A DNA stretch of 40,542 nucleotides from an uncultured Verrucomicrobiota bacterium (GTDB lineage Bacteria > Verrucomicrobiota > Verrucomicrobiia > Limisphaerales > CAIYYI01): the NCBI GenBank assembly GCA_903930345.1, contig CAIYYI010000326.1, forward strand, positions 1 through 40,542. The letters are read 5' to 3'. A program made the translations under genes and the position numbers. The notes below the pieces were generated by a model. The model was not told the origin of the DNA, ran no database searches, and was given only the letters and a program-made list of their open reading frames with translations. Of this stretch, positions 8,101-16,280 are shown piece by piece. The first letter of the stretch is position 1; every line of letters starts with the position of its first letter.

Positions 8101-9561
8101 TTAAAAACTGAGTGTTGTTTGCAGATAGACCCAGTCCGCATCCTGAGAACCGTTGGCACGCACCGAGTCCTCAATGTAGGAGCCGCGGAAGAAGTGGCCA
8201 AAGCCGGTCCGGAAGCCGAGCCAGGATTTCACCGTGTATGTGACATCCAGATTCACCTCTGATCCCACATACTTGCTCAGGCCGGAATTGCGCCCGTACC
8301 CATTGGCGGCGCGCCCCGCTCCGCTTTCCGGATAGAAAAAGTCACGGTCATCCGCCAGCCAGAAGGCGTGGTAATCCAGGGTCACCTGCACCGGCTTGGC
8401 CGGTTTGATCCCCACGCTGAAGCGCGGGTTGTGCAGGTTGCGCCACCCGATCAGATCCATGTAGCCATACACCTTGTGGGCGGTGGGGAAGAGAGTGTCC
8501 AGCGTTTGGCTCTTGCCATCCGTGGGATCGCTATCCCCGGAGGAATAGTTGTACTCCAGACCGAGCCGCGGTTTGCCCACCGTCTCCTCCAGCGTGTAGC
8601 CGCCACCGAGAGACAGCGCCACGGCCTGCTGATCCAGCCGTTTCCCCAATGAATTGATGCTGCCCATCTGGTACACCATTTCCCCGGTGTAATCCCAGCC
8701 CTTCAGCTTGCCAGGCAGGGATTTGACCCTCATGCCCAGCGTGTAGATATCCCGCGCCCCGGGCGGCGTGGTCAGCCAACCCGGATCGGCGACCCCCGCC
8801 TGGACGTTGGCGTTGCGCGATAGGAAATACACCTGGGTTTCCTGCCATGGCACCAGCTTCTTGGTGGAGGCATACACACCGGAAAACCAATCGTAATCAT
8901 TCACGCCGTTCAGGTTGAACTGGTCGGGCATCACCACCCGACCGCTGAAGGCGTCCACCCAAAGGGAATCGTTTTCAAAACGCAGTTTGGCGGCGTCAAA
9001 GGAGCGGCCCAGATTACCCCAATCCCCCACCCCGATCACCCGCTCATCCCCATAGGTCATCTCCTGGCGTCCCACCTTCAGGGTCACGGGAAACTCCTTG
9101 GCGTTGCCCAGCACCACATACGCCTGGTGCAGGTCAAACTGGTCAGACTCACGGTTCGGATTGCGGTCGTCCCCGTGGGTGGTGCTGTCACGTCCCTCGA
9201 CGTAAAAGTTGAACCAGTTGCAGCCGGTGTAACCCAAATGCACCTTTTCCCGCAGGAGCAGATAGGAATTGTCGTTGTCTTGGGTGGACTTGATGAAATC
9301 GCGGTTCGGGAAGGAGCCAGCCTTGTCCTTGACCTCGAACCGGGCGCGGAATTGGCCGCCGATATCCCAACTCTTAAAAGCCTCATCCTGCGCCCGCAGC
9401 CATTCATTCAACACCCCGGTGGAGACCTTGGAGGAAGGAGTCTTGGCGGGGGTTTTGGCTGCCGCCGAAACCGGTGCAGTCTGCGCCACAGCGGCCTGGG
9501 CCACCACGGCGGGAAGTAGAACACCAAGCCATTTGCACGAAGAATGATAGATGCGATTCAT
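8101..9561 (-). CDS. Outer-membrane porin of the alginate-export type
   Basis: 486 aa with a signal peptide at about 1-26 (ending VAQAAVAQ). After a Thr/Ala/Lys-rich linker the body is rich in alternating aromatic beta strands and ends in a Phe (LQTTLSF), as expected for a BAM-inserted barrel. The block GRQEMTYGDERVIGVGDWGN followed by RSFDAAKLRF is typical of the alginate-export (AlgE-like, PF13372) family. Many family members in marine and soil bacteria are general porins for acidic or neutral oligosaccharides, so the substrate is not certain. Its neighbours, a Cache-like protein and a chemoreceptor, suggest uptake coupled to taxis. A -35/-10 pair lies directly before the ATG and the gene is divergent from a GH43 gene. 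Confidence 0.82.
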   Translation of the reverse strand: MNRIYHSSCKWLGVLLPAVVAQAAVAQTAPVSAAAKTPAKTPSSKVSTGVLNEWLRAQDEAFKSWDIGGQFRARFEVKDKAGSFPNRDFIKSTQDNDNSYLLLREKVHLGYTGCNWFNFYVEGRDSTTHGDDRNPNRESDQFDLHQAYVVLGNAKEFPVTLKVGRQEMTYGDERVIGVGDWGNLGRSFDAAKLRFENDSLWVDAFSGRVVMPDQFNLNGVNDYDWFSGVYASTKKLVPWQETQVYFLSRNANVQAGVADPGWLTTPPGARDIYTLGMRVKSLPGKLKGWDYTGEMVYQMGSINSLGKRLDQQAVALSLGGGYTLEETVGKPRLGLEYNYSSGDSDPTDGKSQTLDTLFPTAHKVYGYMDLIGWRNLHNPRFSVGIKPAKPVQVTLDYHAFWLADDRDFFYPESGAGRAANGYGRNSGLSKYVGSEVNLDVTYTVKSWLGFRTGFGHFFRGSYIEDSVRANGSQDADWVYLQTTLSF

Positions 9562-9564
9562 ATT

Positions 9565-9593
9565 ATTTTACGCTCAACTGTTTACCCGAACAA
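9565..9593 (-). promoter_or_regulatory. Putative promoter of the porin gene
   Basis: Reading the minus strand, TTGTTC (9593-9588), a 17-base spacer and TAAAAT (9570-9565) end three bases before the ATG at 9561. There is no Shine-Dalgarno. Transcription would start at or just inside the start codon, which fits a leaderless or near-leaderless message; the short distance is the weak point. Confidence 0.45.
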
Positions 9594-9731
9594 AACACAA
9601 TCCACCGACCCGGCACATGAAGCCCCGGTCCACGCCTGCTGATATCGGCAAACACCCGTTTTTCTTTAGGATAAAATTGCCCACCAAAACCTCCCCGACC
9701 CAAATCCTCTAGGAAAGGAGCGGATTCCTCC

Positions 9732-9760
9732 TTGTCCGAACCGCCGCCGACCGGTAACGT
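9732..9760 (+). promoter_or_regulatory. Putative promoter of the GH43 gene (leaderless geometry)
   Basis: TTGTCC (9732-9737), 17-base spacer, TAACGT (9755-9760), then six bases to the ATG at 9767. No Shine-Dalgarno is present. The predicted start falls on the A of the ATG. It lies in a 205-base divergent region shared with the porin promoter. Confidence 0.45.
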
Positions 9761-9766
9761 GGCCGA

Positions 9767-10786
9767 ATGCAGAAAGCGTTGATCAGCATCTGGCTAACCC
9801 TGTTTGCCCTCGGCACCACCGGGGCAGAGCTGCCGCCCGGCAAGTTCCAGAATCCAATCAACCCGGGGCCGGATCCTTATCTGGCCTATCACGCGGGGAA
9901 CTACCACCTGACCACCACCCAGGGGGATGCCATCCGCGTCTGGAAGGCTCCCACTCTGGCGGGTCTGAAGACCGCGCGCCCGGTCACCGTCTGGCAGGAT
10001 GCCGAGCCCAGCCGTTCGCACGGGATATGGGCGCCGGAAATGCACTTCATCAGCAACCGCTGGTACCTCTACTACACCGCCATGGCCAGCAACCGGGATG
10101 ACTCCACCCACCGCATGCATGTGCTGGAGAGCGTGGGAACCGACCCGCTGGGGCCGTACGCCTACAAAGGCCGGCTGTTTGACCCGGCCAATGACCGGTA
10201 TGCCATTGATGGCAGCGTCTTCCAGCACCCAGGCACCGGCCATTGGTATTTCCTCTGGGCGGCACAGCCGGGCCATGTGGTGACCATCGCGCGAATGGCC
10301 AATCCCTGGACCCTCCAGGGCCGGGGCGTGGTGATTCCGGCCTCGGGCTTTGGCTGCGCGGAAGTGCGGGAGGGGCCGGTGGTGCTGCGGCGCCACGGGA
10401 AGCTGTTCCTCACCTACTCCGCCTGCGATACCGGCAAGCCGGATTACAAACTCGGCATGCTGATCGCCGATGAAAACGCCGATGTCATGAATCCCCAATC
10501 CTGGCGGCAGCATCCCGTGCCCGTCTTTGAACGCCAGGACGCCAACGGGGTGTTTAGCCCCGGACACCACGGCTTTTTCAGGTCGCCGGACAGCACCGAG
10601 GACTGGATTCTTTACCACGGCAAAACGACCGCCGAATACACCTACCGCGGACGCACGACGCGGGCGCAGAAGTTCACCTGGAATCCGGATGGCACCCCCA
10701 ACTTCGGGGTGCCGCTGCCACTCACAGCGGTGCTGGAGGAACCATCCAACCGGAAACAGGGAGGGGCCCGGCCGGTTGATCCGTGA
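9767..10786 (+). CDS. Secreted glycoside hydrolase family 43-type enzyme
   Basis: 339 aa with a signal peptide (cleavage near residue 20, LGTTGA). The body is a five-bladed-propeller GH43-type sequence. NPGPDP with Asp36 is the expected general base, YAIDGSVF with Asp148 the pKa modulator, and REGP with Glu202 the general acid. Other typical blocks are HGIWAPEMH and the WYLYYTA strand. The family hydrolyses alpha-L-arabinosyl or beta-D-xylosyl linkages by inversion, releasing arabinose, xylose or arabino-oligosaccharides outside the cytoplasm. The divergent porin and the beta-helix and GH-A-like genes nearby support a role in polysaccharide breakdown. The exact substrate cannot be read from the sequence. 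Confidence 0.85.
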   Translation: MQKALISIWLTLFALGTTGAELPPGKFQNPINPGPDPYLAYHAGNYHLTTTQGDAIRVWKAPTLAGLKTARPVTVWQDAEPSRSHGIWAPEMHFISNRWYLYYTAMASNRDDSTHRMHVLESVGTDPLGPYAYKGRLFDPANDRYAIDGSVFQHPGTGHWYFLWAAQPGHVVTIARMANPWTLQGRGVVIPASGFGCAEVREGPVVLRRHGKLFLTYSACDTGKPDYKLGMLIADENADVMNPQSWRQHPVPVFERQDANGVFSPGHHGFFRSPDSTEDWILYHGKTTAEYTYRGRTTRAQKFTWNPDGTPNFGVPLPLTAVLEEPSNRKQGGARPVDP

Positions 10787-10824
10787 TACTTTGGGGGTTC
10801 CGAGAAGAGTAATCCTGAAAAAAT

Positions 10825-11217
10825 ATGATTCTGAACATCCATCATGCCGCCATCATTTGCGGGGACTACGAAGTGTCGAAGCGATTCTACACGGAAACGC
10901 TCGGCCTGAGGATCGTGGCTGAACATCATCGTGCGGCGCGTGATTCGCACAAGCTGGACCTGGCCCTTCCCGACGGGTCGCAGATTGAGCTGTTCTCGTT
11001 TCCAAATCCGCCATTGCGGGCCTCCTACCCGGAGGCACGCGGTCTGCGCCACCTGGCCTTTGGGGTGCGGGATGTCGCACGGGCCAAAACCAATCTGGAG
11101 GCCAAAGGGGTGTCGGTGCAACCGATCCGGGTGGATGAATTCACCCAGCGGCGCTTCGCCTTTTTCGCGGATCCGGACGGGCTGCCGCTGGAGCTATACG
11201 AGGTTCCGGTTGTCTGA
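10825..11217 (+). CDS. VOC/glyoxalase-fold protein, YaeR type
   Basis: 130 aa, the usual length for a single-domain vicinal-oxygen-chelate protein. It begins MILNIHHAAIIC and has QIELFSFPNPP, LRHLAFGVRDV and FFADPDGLPLELYE, matching the YaeR/SMU.1112c group. The His in IHH, Glu in IELF, His in LRHLAF and Glu in LELYE lie where the four metal ligands are expected. It is cytoplasmic, with no signal peptide. The physiological substrate of YaeR-type proteins is poorly defined; lactoylglutathione lyase activity is possible but not shown. It is 38 bases after the GH43 gene and could share its transcript. Confidence 0.85.
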   Translation: MILNIHHAAIICGDYEVSKRFYTETLGLRIVAEHHRAARDSHKLDLALPDGSQIELFSFPNPPLRASYPEARGLRHLAFGVRDVARAKTNLEAKGVSVQPIRVDEFTQRRFAFFADPDGLPLELYEVPVV

Positions 11218-11292
11218 GGCCTTTGGGGAGCCCACCGGAAAAGGCGTGATAATGCGCTTGAACGGCGGACGCAACTGGTTCAATGGGAGCCT

Positions 11293-12819
11293 ATGAATTC
11301 TCCCACCCCAACCCGGTTCCGGGGACGACGTTTTATGTGGCTCGCGCCCGTCATCGGCATCGTCCTGGTTGCTGTGCTGCTCGGAGAGCGTTGGCGCGGG
11401 CGGCGCGCCCTGGCCGCGTGGAAAAACCATATGGCTGCCCAAGGGGAAATCTTCGACCCCGCCCAACTGTGGCCGCCCGCTTCCGCCGACAGCCTGGAAT
11501 TCTCCAACCGTTTCGCCCAGGCCCGGCTTGAATTGCCCGCCGGTTTTTCACCCTTCTGCGGCATGATGAGCGGCTGGGCTGAAGGTCCGGATGGGAAAGC
11601 CCGACGGGGCAGCCAGACCCTAAGTCCGCTGGCCGATCCAGCCCACACCTGGCTGGATCTGGAGGCGGCGGCGGGCCAGGCCGCACCCACGCTGCAAACC
11701 ATCCGGGCGCTCCTGCAGAACCCGCCAGCTGTTCTGGGAGACATGCGGAAGCGTCTGGAGGATGGGGCGCTGCCTAATTATGTGAACATCCGGGTCATCG
11801 CCCAGATGCTCCATAGCGCCGCACTGAACGACCTGCACAAGGGCAACCTGGCCGGAGCCAGGGAAAACCTGATCGCCCTCTCGGCCTGTGGGAGGCTCAA
11901 TGAAGGGGATGCCACACTCGTCGGATTCATGATCCGGGTGGCGGTCACCGGGCTGGCCATCAACGCCTACTGGGACGCCCTCCAGGCTGATGGCTGGACA
12001 GAGAATCAACTGGCTGAACTCCAACACGCCTGCCAGGCCGTCAATCTGGGACCGAAAATGTCCAAGGCATTGGAGGGGGAACGCGCCAGCCGGCTTTATG
12101 CGCTGGAGCAATTCCGCTCCGGCTCCTACGGGAAGTGGATCACCCGCCATGAGGCCATTCTGGCCAGCTTTGGCACCCGGCCCAAAGAGCGGTATGTGGT
12201 GGAGCCGACACACCTCTGGCGGCAATGCGGCTTTCATCCCCTCTGGCGGCTGGCATGGGCTGACCAGGAGGAGCTGCTGTACCTCCAGCACATGCAGGCG
12301 GATATTGAGGCCTTGCGCAAAGGGGACGCGCAGGGAAATTGGCAGCTATTGAAACAGCGGCTTGAGGTCATCCACCAGCAATACCAACCCCCGACCTCCC
12401 CCTGGCGCTTTTATTTTCGCCTGCCCATCGTGGATTCCCTGTCGGAGGTGATCGGCCCGGCACCTGCGCCCGGCAACACTTGTCCGTTTGTGGATTTCAC
12501 CAAGGCCTGGGCCACAGCCCACCAGAACCTCACCCAGCACAACCTGGTCATCACGGGCATCGCCCTGAAGCGCCACCACCTCCGCCATGGGCGGTATCCC
12601 GCCACCCTCGCGGCGCTCGTTCCGGAATTCCTCGCCACGATCCCCACCGACCTCATGGACGGGCAAGCACTCCGCTACCGGCTCAATCCCGACGGATCCC
12701 CCACCCTCTACTCCGTCGGCGCTGATTTCAAAGATGATGGGGGCACCATCAAACCGCCACCCAAGCCGAACAGCGGCTGGTTCAACCCGATGGCCGGGCC
12801 TGATTGGGTGTGGCCGTGA
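11293..12819 (+). CDS. Membrane-anchored protein of unknown function
   Basis: 508 aa. A single N-terminal membrane segment (about 15-31, LAPVIGIVLVAVLLGERW) probably anchors a large extracytoplasmic domain. The middle is helical and full of Leu/Ala/Gln without a known motif. Near the end is a block RHHLRHGRYPATLAALVPEFLATIPTDLMDGQALRYRLNPDGSPTLYSVGADFKDDGG. Its LRYRLNPDG...LYSVGADFKDDGG part resembles the calcium-binding end of type II secretion pseudopilins and recurs in large verrucomicrobial membrane-anchored proteins. GGGAG at 11285-11289 is a plausible Shine-Dalgarno and fixes the ATG at 11293. I do not recognise a function. Confidence 0.75.
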   Translation: MNSPTPTRFRGRRFMWLAPVIGIVLVAVLLGERWRGRRALAAWKNHMAAQGEIFDPAQLWPPASADSLEFSNRFAQARLELPAGFSPFCGMMSGWAEGPDGKARRGSQTLSPLADPAHTWLDLEAAAGQAAPTLQTIRALLQNPPAVLGDMRKRLEDGALPNYVNIRVIAQMLHSAALNDLHKGNLAGARENLIALSACGRLNEGDATLVGFMIRVAVTGLAINAYWDALQADGWTENQLAELQHACQAVNLGPKMSKALEGERASRLYALEQFRSGSYGKWITRHEAILASFGTRPKERYVVEPTHLWRQCGFHPLWRLAWADQEELLYLQHMQADIEALRKGDAQGNWQLLKQRLEVIHQQYQPPTSPWRFYFRLPIVDSLSEVIGPAPAPGNTCPFVDFTKAWATAHQNLTQHNLVITGIALKRHHLRHGRYPATLAALVPEFLATIPTDLMDGQALRYRLNPDGSPTLYSVGADFKDDGGTIKPPPKPNSGWFNPMAGPDWVWP

Positions 12820-12844
12820 TGAATGGCGGCGGGCGGAAATGGGA

Positions 12845-12934
12845 CGCCGGGTCGGGAGACCGGTGGCGCTCCTGCCGAGCCGTCCCTGTTCACATAGCCC
12901 CCCCACCGCCGGGTCGGGCGACCGGCCTACATGT
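12845..12934. repeat. Two palindromic intergenic repeat units
   Basis: Two imperfect hairpins of the same kind lie here: CCGGGTC-GGGA-GACCGG at 12847-12863 and GCCGGGTCG-GG-CGACCGGCC at 12908-12927, the second followed by TACATG. Related units occur at 16221-16240 and 22860-22937. They lie in the gap before the beta-helix gene, just upstream of its promoter. Confidence 0.55.
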
Positions 12935-12937
12935 GAG

Positions 12938-12965
12938 TTGCCAGCGGGAGAATCACGGGTACAAT
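12938..12965 (+). promoter_or_regulatory. Putative promoter of the beta-helix gene (leaderless geometry)
   Basis: TTGCCA (12938-12943), 16-base spacer, TACAAT (12960-12965), then six bases to the ATG at 12972. Both hexamers match consensus at five of six positions, the best pair in the window. No Shine-Dalgarno is present, and the predicted start is the A of the ATG. Confidence 0.6.
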
Positions 12966-12971
12966 CGGCCC

Positions 12972-15900
12972 ATGAACAACACTCCCCTGGCCTGGGCTTT
13001 GGCGCTGCTGGTGGCCCCGTTTTCCACGCTTTCGGCGGATACCCCACCCGCCGCCCGCTGGAGCTGGCAGGAGGCCCAAGCCGCCGTCGATCCGAAAGGC
13101 GGGTTGAACTGGACGCCGCGTCCCTTTGCGTTTGAAAAGAGCGCTTCGGTCCGCTACATCGACTTTGAGGCCGGGGACGACACGCAACCGGGCGACGCCC
13201 CCGGAAAACCTTGGAAGCACCACCCATGGGACCCGCAGGCGACCGGCAAAGCGGCGGCGGGCGCGGGCGTGCACACCTATGTCTTCAAACGCGGCGTCAC
13301 CTACCGGGGGCAACTGCGGGTCAAGGATGCCGGACGGGCCGGCGAACCGATACGGCTGACGAGCGACCCAGCCTGGGGGAGCGGCGAGGCGGTGCTCTGC
13401 GGATCAGAGAGGGTGACCGGCTGGAAGAAGGGGGCGACCCACAAGGACATTCCCGAACCGGAACAGGTGTGGTGGGCAGACCTTGACCACGCACCTCGCA
13501 GCGTCTGGAGCGTGGATCAGGCGGGGCTGATCACCCGCCTGCCGCTGGCCCGGACACCAAACTGGAAAGTGTCCAACCCTGACGACGTGAAGAGCGAGTG
13601 GTGGGTGTGGGACAACCCGCGCAAGCCGTTCGGCAACACCATCACCAACGCGCGCGGGCAGGCGATGCACCTGGGAATCGACACCCGGCACATCAAGGAC
13701 AAACCCGAGGATTATTTCAAGGGGGCACTGGTCTGGCCGGAATTCGGCTGGGTCATGAGCGTCCCCTACCCCACCGAGGTGGAGATCGTGGACCTGAAGC
13801 AGAACGGGCTGGGGTTCGGCGGTTGGACCGGGGGCGGCACCGGGGGAGTGATCATGCGCAACATGCGCTATTACCTGGAGGACAAGCCGCATTACCTGGA
13901 CGATCCCGAGGGCGAGTACTGGTTTGAGAAGAAGGGCAAAGGGGGGCGGCTCTACCTGCGCCTGCCGGGCAATGCCGATCCCAACACAGTACAGATTGAG
14001 GCGGGCAAATGGATGAATCTGGTGGACGGCGAGCGCGTGGAGCACCTTCACATCACGGGGCTGAGCTTCCGCTTCACAACCCCGACCTGGTCCATCACCG
14101 CAGCGACCTGGGACTTCAGCACCAAGCCCTGGGGGCTGCGCCCGGAAACCCATCCGGGCTGCGTGCGGGTCTGGGGCGTGGGCCGGGACATCCGCATCGC
14201 CAACTGCCGCTTTGAACACGTCTTTTTCCCCATCCGCATCCGGTCGCTGGTGACGGGGCAACGGGTTGATGACGTGCGGATTGAGGACAACGATTTCCGC
14301 TACACCGATGCGGGCATCCTGTCGGTCTCGGACGGCTCGGGCTGGGGGTACGCGGACCTGCGCGGGCGGCTGGGCGACGTGCGCATTTACCGGAACCACT
14401 CGCTGGAGACAGGCCGGCGGCCCTCGCGTTTTGGCACCGGCACCGGCATGGAGGTGAGCGGGGCGCGCACGCTGGAGATCGCCGGGAATGTGATCGAACG
14501 CTCCTACGCGCAGGGCATTGACGTGCATGGGGCCAAGAGCAGCGGCGTCTGGGGGGATGTCCCCTTCACGCGCCAACTGATCCACCACAACAAGGTGTGG
14601 GAGTCGATGCTCAACGGCAACGACTACGGCGGCATTGAGACCTGGCAGGGGGGGCCATTCTACGTGTTCGACAACCTTTCGTACAACGCGCTGGGCTACC
14701 GCAACTGGGAGCGGTACAGCAAGACCGACGCGGGGTTTGGGCACGCCTACTATCTGGACGGCGCATTCAAAAACTACCACTTCAACAACATCGCCTGGGG
14801 CAAGGCCAAGGACGTGGCCAGCCCGGTGGTCAACTGCGCGGCGTTCCAGGAAATCATCAGCTACCAGAACACGTTTTTCCAAAACACGGTTTACAACTAC
14901 CACGCGGGCTCCCGGCGCCAGGCGCCGACGGCGGGGCGCAACAAGTACCTGGGCAACATCTGGGACAGCATCGGCAAGCACGTCTTCCGCCATGCCGATC
15001 CGGCCAAGACCGCCGCCGAAGGCAACGCCAAGGACGCCGGTCCGCAGAAGTCGAAATTCGATCTGGAATCCAACGCCTATGGCCGGAACATCTTCCATGA
15101 CATTGCGGAGATGGGCGTGCTGGAACCCTCCGGCCGCTGGCTGCTGACCTACGACGACTTCAAGACCGCGCTGGAGAAGAGCCAGAGCCTGCTGGGAGAA
15201 CTGGGCACCATGAGCCAGGCTGAGCCGCTGCAGAACCCCGCGCAGGGGGACTTCCGCCTGGCAGCAGGCTCCGCCGCCGTGGGCCAAGGGGTGAAGGTGT
15301 TTGTGCCGTGGGCGCTGAGCGGCGTCGTGGGCGAGTGGAACTTCCAGCGCCCGGGCGGCGATCCCACGCACCTCCTGGATGAACACTGGTACATGACCGA
15401 CTACCACGTCTCCCGGGATACCTACCACGAGCGGCCCATGTACCCGCTGCAGGGCGTGAACATCAGCGCGGCGGACTACGTGCCCGGCCCGCTGGAGGAT
15501 TGGACGGCGGGCGCATTGAGCTTTGCCGCCACCAGGAAACAGTACGCCACCCTGGCCCACACCGACCTCATGAAACCGTTCACGTTCGAGGATCTGCGGC
15601 TAAGCCGTCACGAGGGGGGTAAACCGGAGTCATTCACGATCAGCGGGCAGTCACTCAAGAACCCGCAGGTTTACACCAACAACCTGCTGATTGAGGTCCA
15701 CTTCAAAACCGCACCCGGCCATGCCGGCGGGGTGTTGATGGAGAAGCTGAAGGGCAGCGGGTACAGCCTGACAATCAGCCCGGCGGGACGGGTCGCCTTC
15801 AGCGTCAAGGGGACAGGGATGGCGGCCACCGTGGAGAGCCGGGCCAAAGTGAACGACGGGCAATGGCACCACGCGATAGTGGAGGCGGACCGTCGGTCCA

Positions 15901-16184
15901 AGACCCTAACAGTTTATGTGGACGGCGGGAAAGATGCGAGCGCCCCCGGAGTGGATGGCACCGTCTCGCTGGCCAATGAAGGCGACGTGCTGGTGGGCGG
16001 GACCCCGGCGGGGCGGCACCTCGACGGCGCGCTCGATTTCCTGCGCATCGCGCAAGGCACACTGGCGGACGCGGATACGACGATTGAGGAGCTGTACGCG
16101 TGGGAGTTCGACGGGCCGTTCCTGCGCGATTTGACGGGGCGGAAGCGGTCCGGGGAAAAACGGTCCGCCGGAGCGCTTGAGTAA
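12972..16184 (+). CDS. Secreted right-handed beta-helix protein with LamG-like domain
   Basis: 1070 aa from the ATG at 12972; the frame is open a further 56 codons upstream, but a signal peptide (MNNTPLAWALALLVAPFSTLSA) and a promoter decide for this start. Residues about 50-150 contain YIDFEAGDDTQPGDAPGKPW and the GVTYRGQL block that opens many parallel beta-helix enzymes. From about 350 to 750 there are repeated strands of the LHITGLSFRF, IRIANCRFEHVF, VRIEDNDFRYTDAG and LEIAGNVIERSYAQGI type, which is a right-handed beta-helix. Residues about 885-1050 form a LamG/concanavalin-like domain (LLIEVHFKT, DGQWHHAIVEADRRSKTLTVYVDGG). Such proteins are often polysaccharide lyases or hydrolases; no catalytic residues could be assigned. 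Its neighbours fit polysaccharide degradation. Confidence 0.85.
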   Translation: MNNTPLAWALALLVAPFSTLSADTPPAARWSWQEAQAAVDPKGGLNWTPRPFAFEKSASVRYIDFEAGDDTQPGDAPGKPWKHHPWDPQATGKAAAGAGVHTYVFKRGVTYRGQLRVKDAGRAGEPIRLTSDPAWGSGEAVLCGSERVTGWKKGATHKDIPEPEQVWWADLDHAPRSVWSVDQAGLITRLPLARTPNWKVSNPDDVKSEWWVWDNPRKPFGNTITNARGQAMHLGIDTRHIKDKPEDYFKGALVWPEFGWVMSVPYPTEVEIVDLKQNGLGFGGWTGGGTGGVIMRNMRYYLEDKPHYLDDPEGEYWFEKKGKGGRLYLRLPGNADPNTVQIEAGKWMNLVDGERVEHLHITGLSFRFTTPTWSITAATWDFSTKPWGLRPETHPGCVRVWGVGRDIRIANCRFEHVFFPIRIRSLVTGQRVDDVRIEDNDFRYTDAGILSVSDGSGWGYADLRGRLGDVRIYRNHSLETGRRPSRFGTGTGMEVSGARTLEIAGNVIERSYAQGIDVHGAKSSGVWGDVPFTRQLIHHNKVWESMLNGNDYGGIETWQGGPFYVFDNLSYNALGYRNWERYSKTDAGFGHAYYLDGAFKNYHFNNIAWGKAKDVASPVVNCAAFQEIISYQNTFFQNTVYNYHAGSRRQAPTAGRNKYLGNIWDSIGKHVFRHADPAKTAAEGNAKDAGPQKSKFDLESNAYGRNIFHDIAEMGVLEPSGRWLLTYDDFKTALEKSQSLLGELGTMSQAEPLQNPAQGDFRLAAGSAAVGQGVKVFVPWALSGVVGEWNFQRPGGDPTHLLDEHWYMTDYHVSRDTYHERPMYPLQGVNISAADYVPGPLEDWTAGALSFAATRKQYATLAHTDLMKPFTFEDLRLSRHEGGKPESFTISGQSLKNPQVYTNNLLIEVHFKTAPGHAGGVLMEKLKGSGYSLTISPAGRVAFSVKGTGMAATVESRAKVNDGQWHHAIVEADRRSKTLTVYVDGGKDASAPGVDGTVSLANEGDVLVGGTPAGRHLDGALDFLRIAQGTLADADTTIEELYAWEFDGPFLRDLTGRKRSGEKRSAGALE

Positions 16185-16220
16185 ACGGGACGCCACATGG
16201 CACGCACCACTACCCTGTAG

Positions 16221-16240
16221 GCCGCGTGTCCCCACGCGGC
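16221..16240. repeat. Palindromic intergenic repeat (8-bp stem)
   Basis: GCCGCGTG at 16221-16228 pairs perfectly with CACGCGGC at 16233-16240 around a TCCC loop. It lies between the convergent beta-helix and GH-A-like genes. The 27 bases from 16220 differ from 22910-22936 at only four positions, so this is a member of a dispersed repeat family. There is no T tract on either side. Confidence 0.6.
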
Positions 16241-16280
16241 GTTCCAGTCCGCTTCAAGACACGAAGGTGGTTTACGGAAA

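Noticed and set aside
13404-15560. 718-codon minus-strand open frame inside the beta-helix gene
   Set aside because: The plus-strand product has a signal peptide, beta-helix and LamG pattern. The antisense product is Ala/His/Val-rich without family character.
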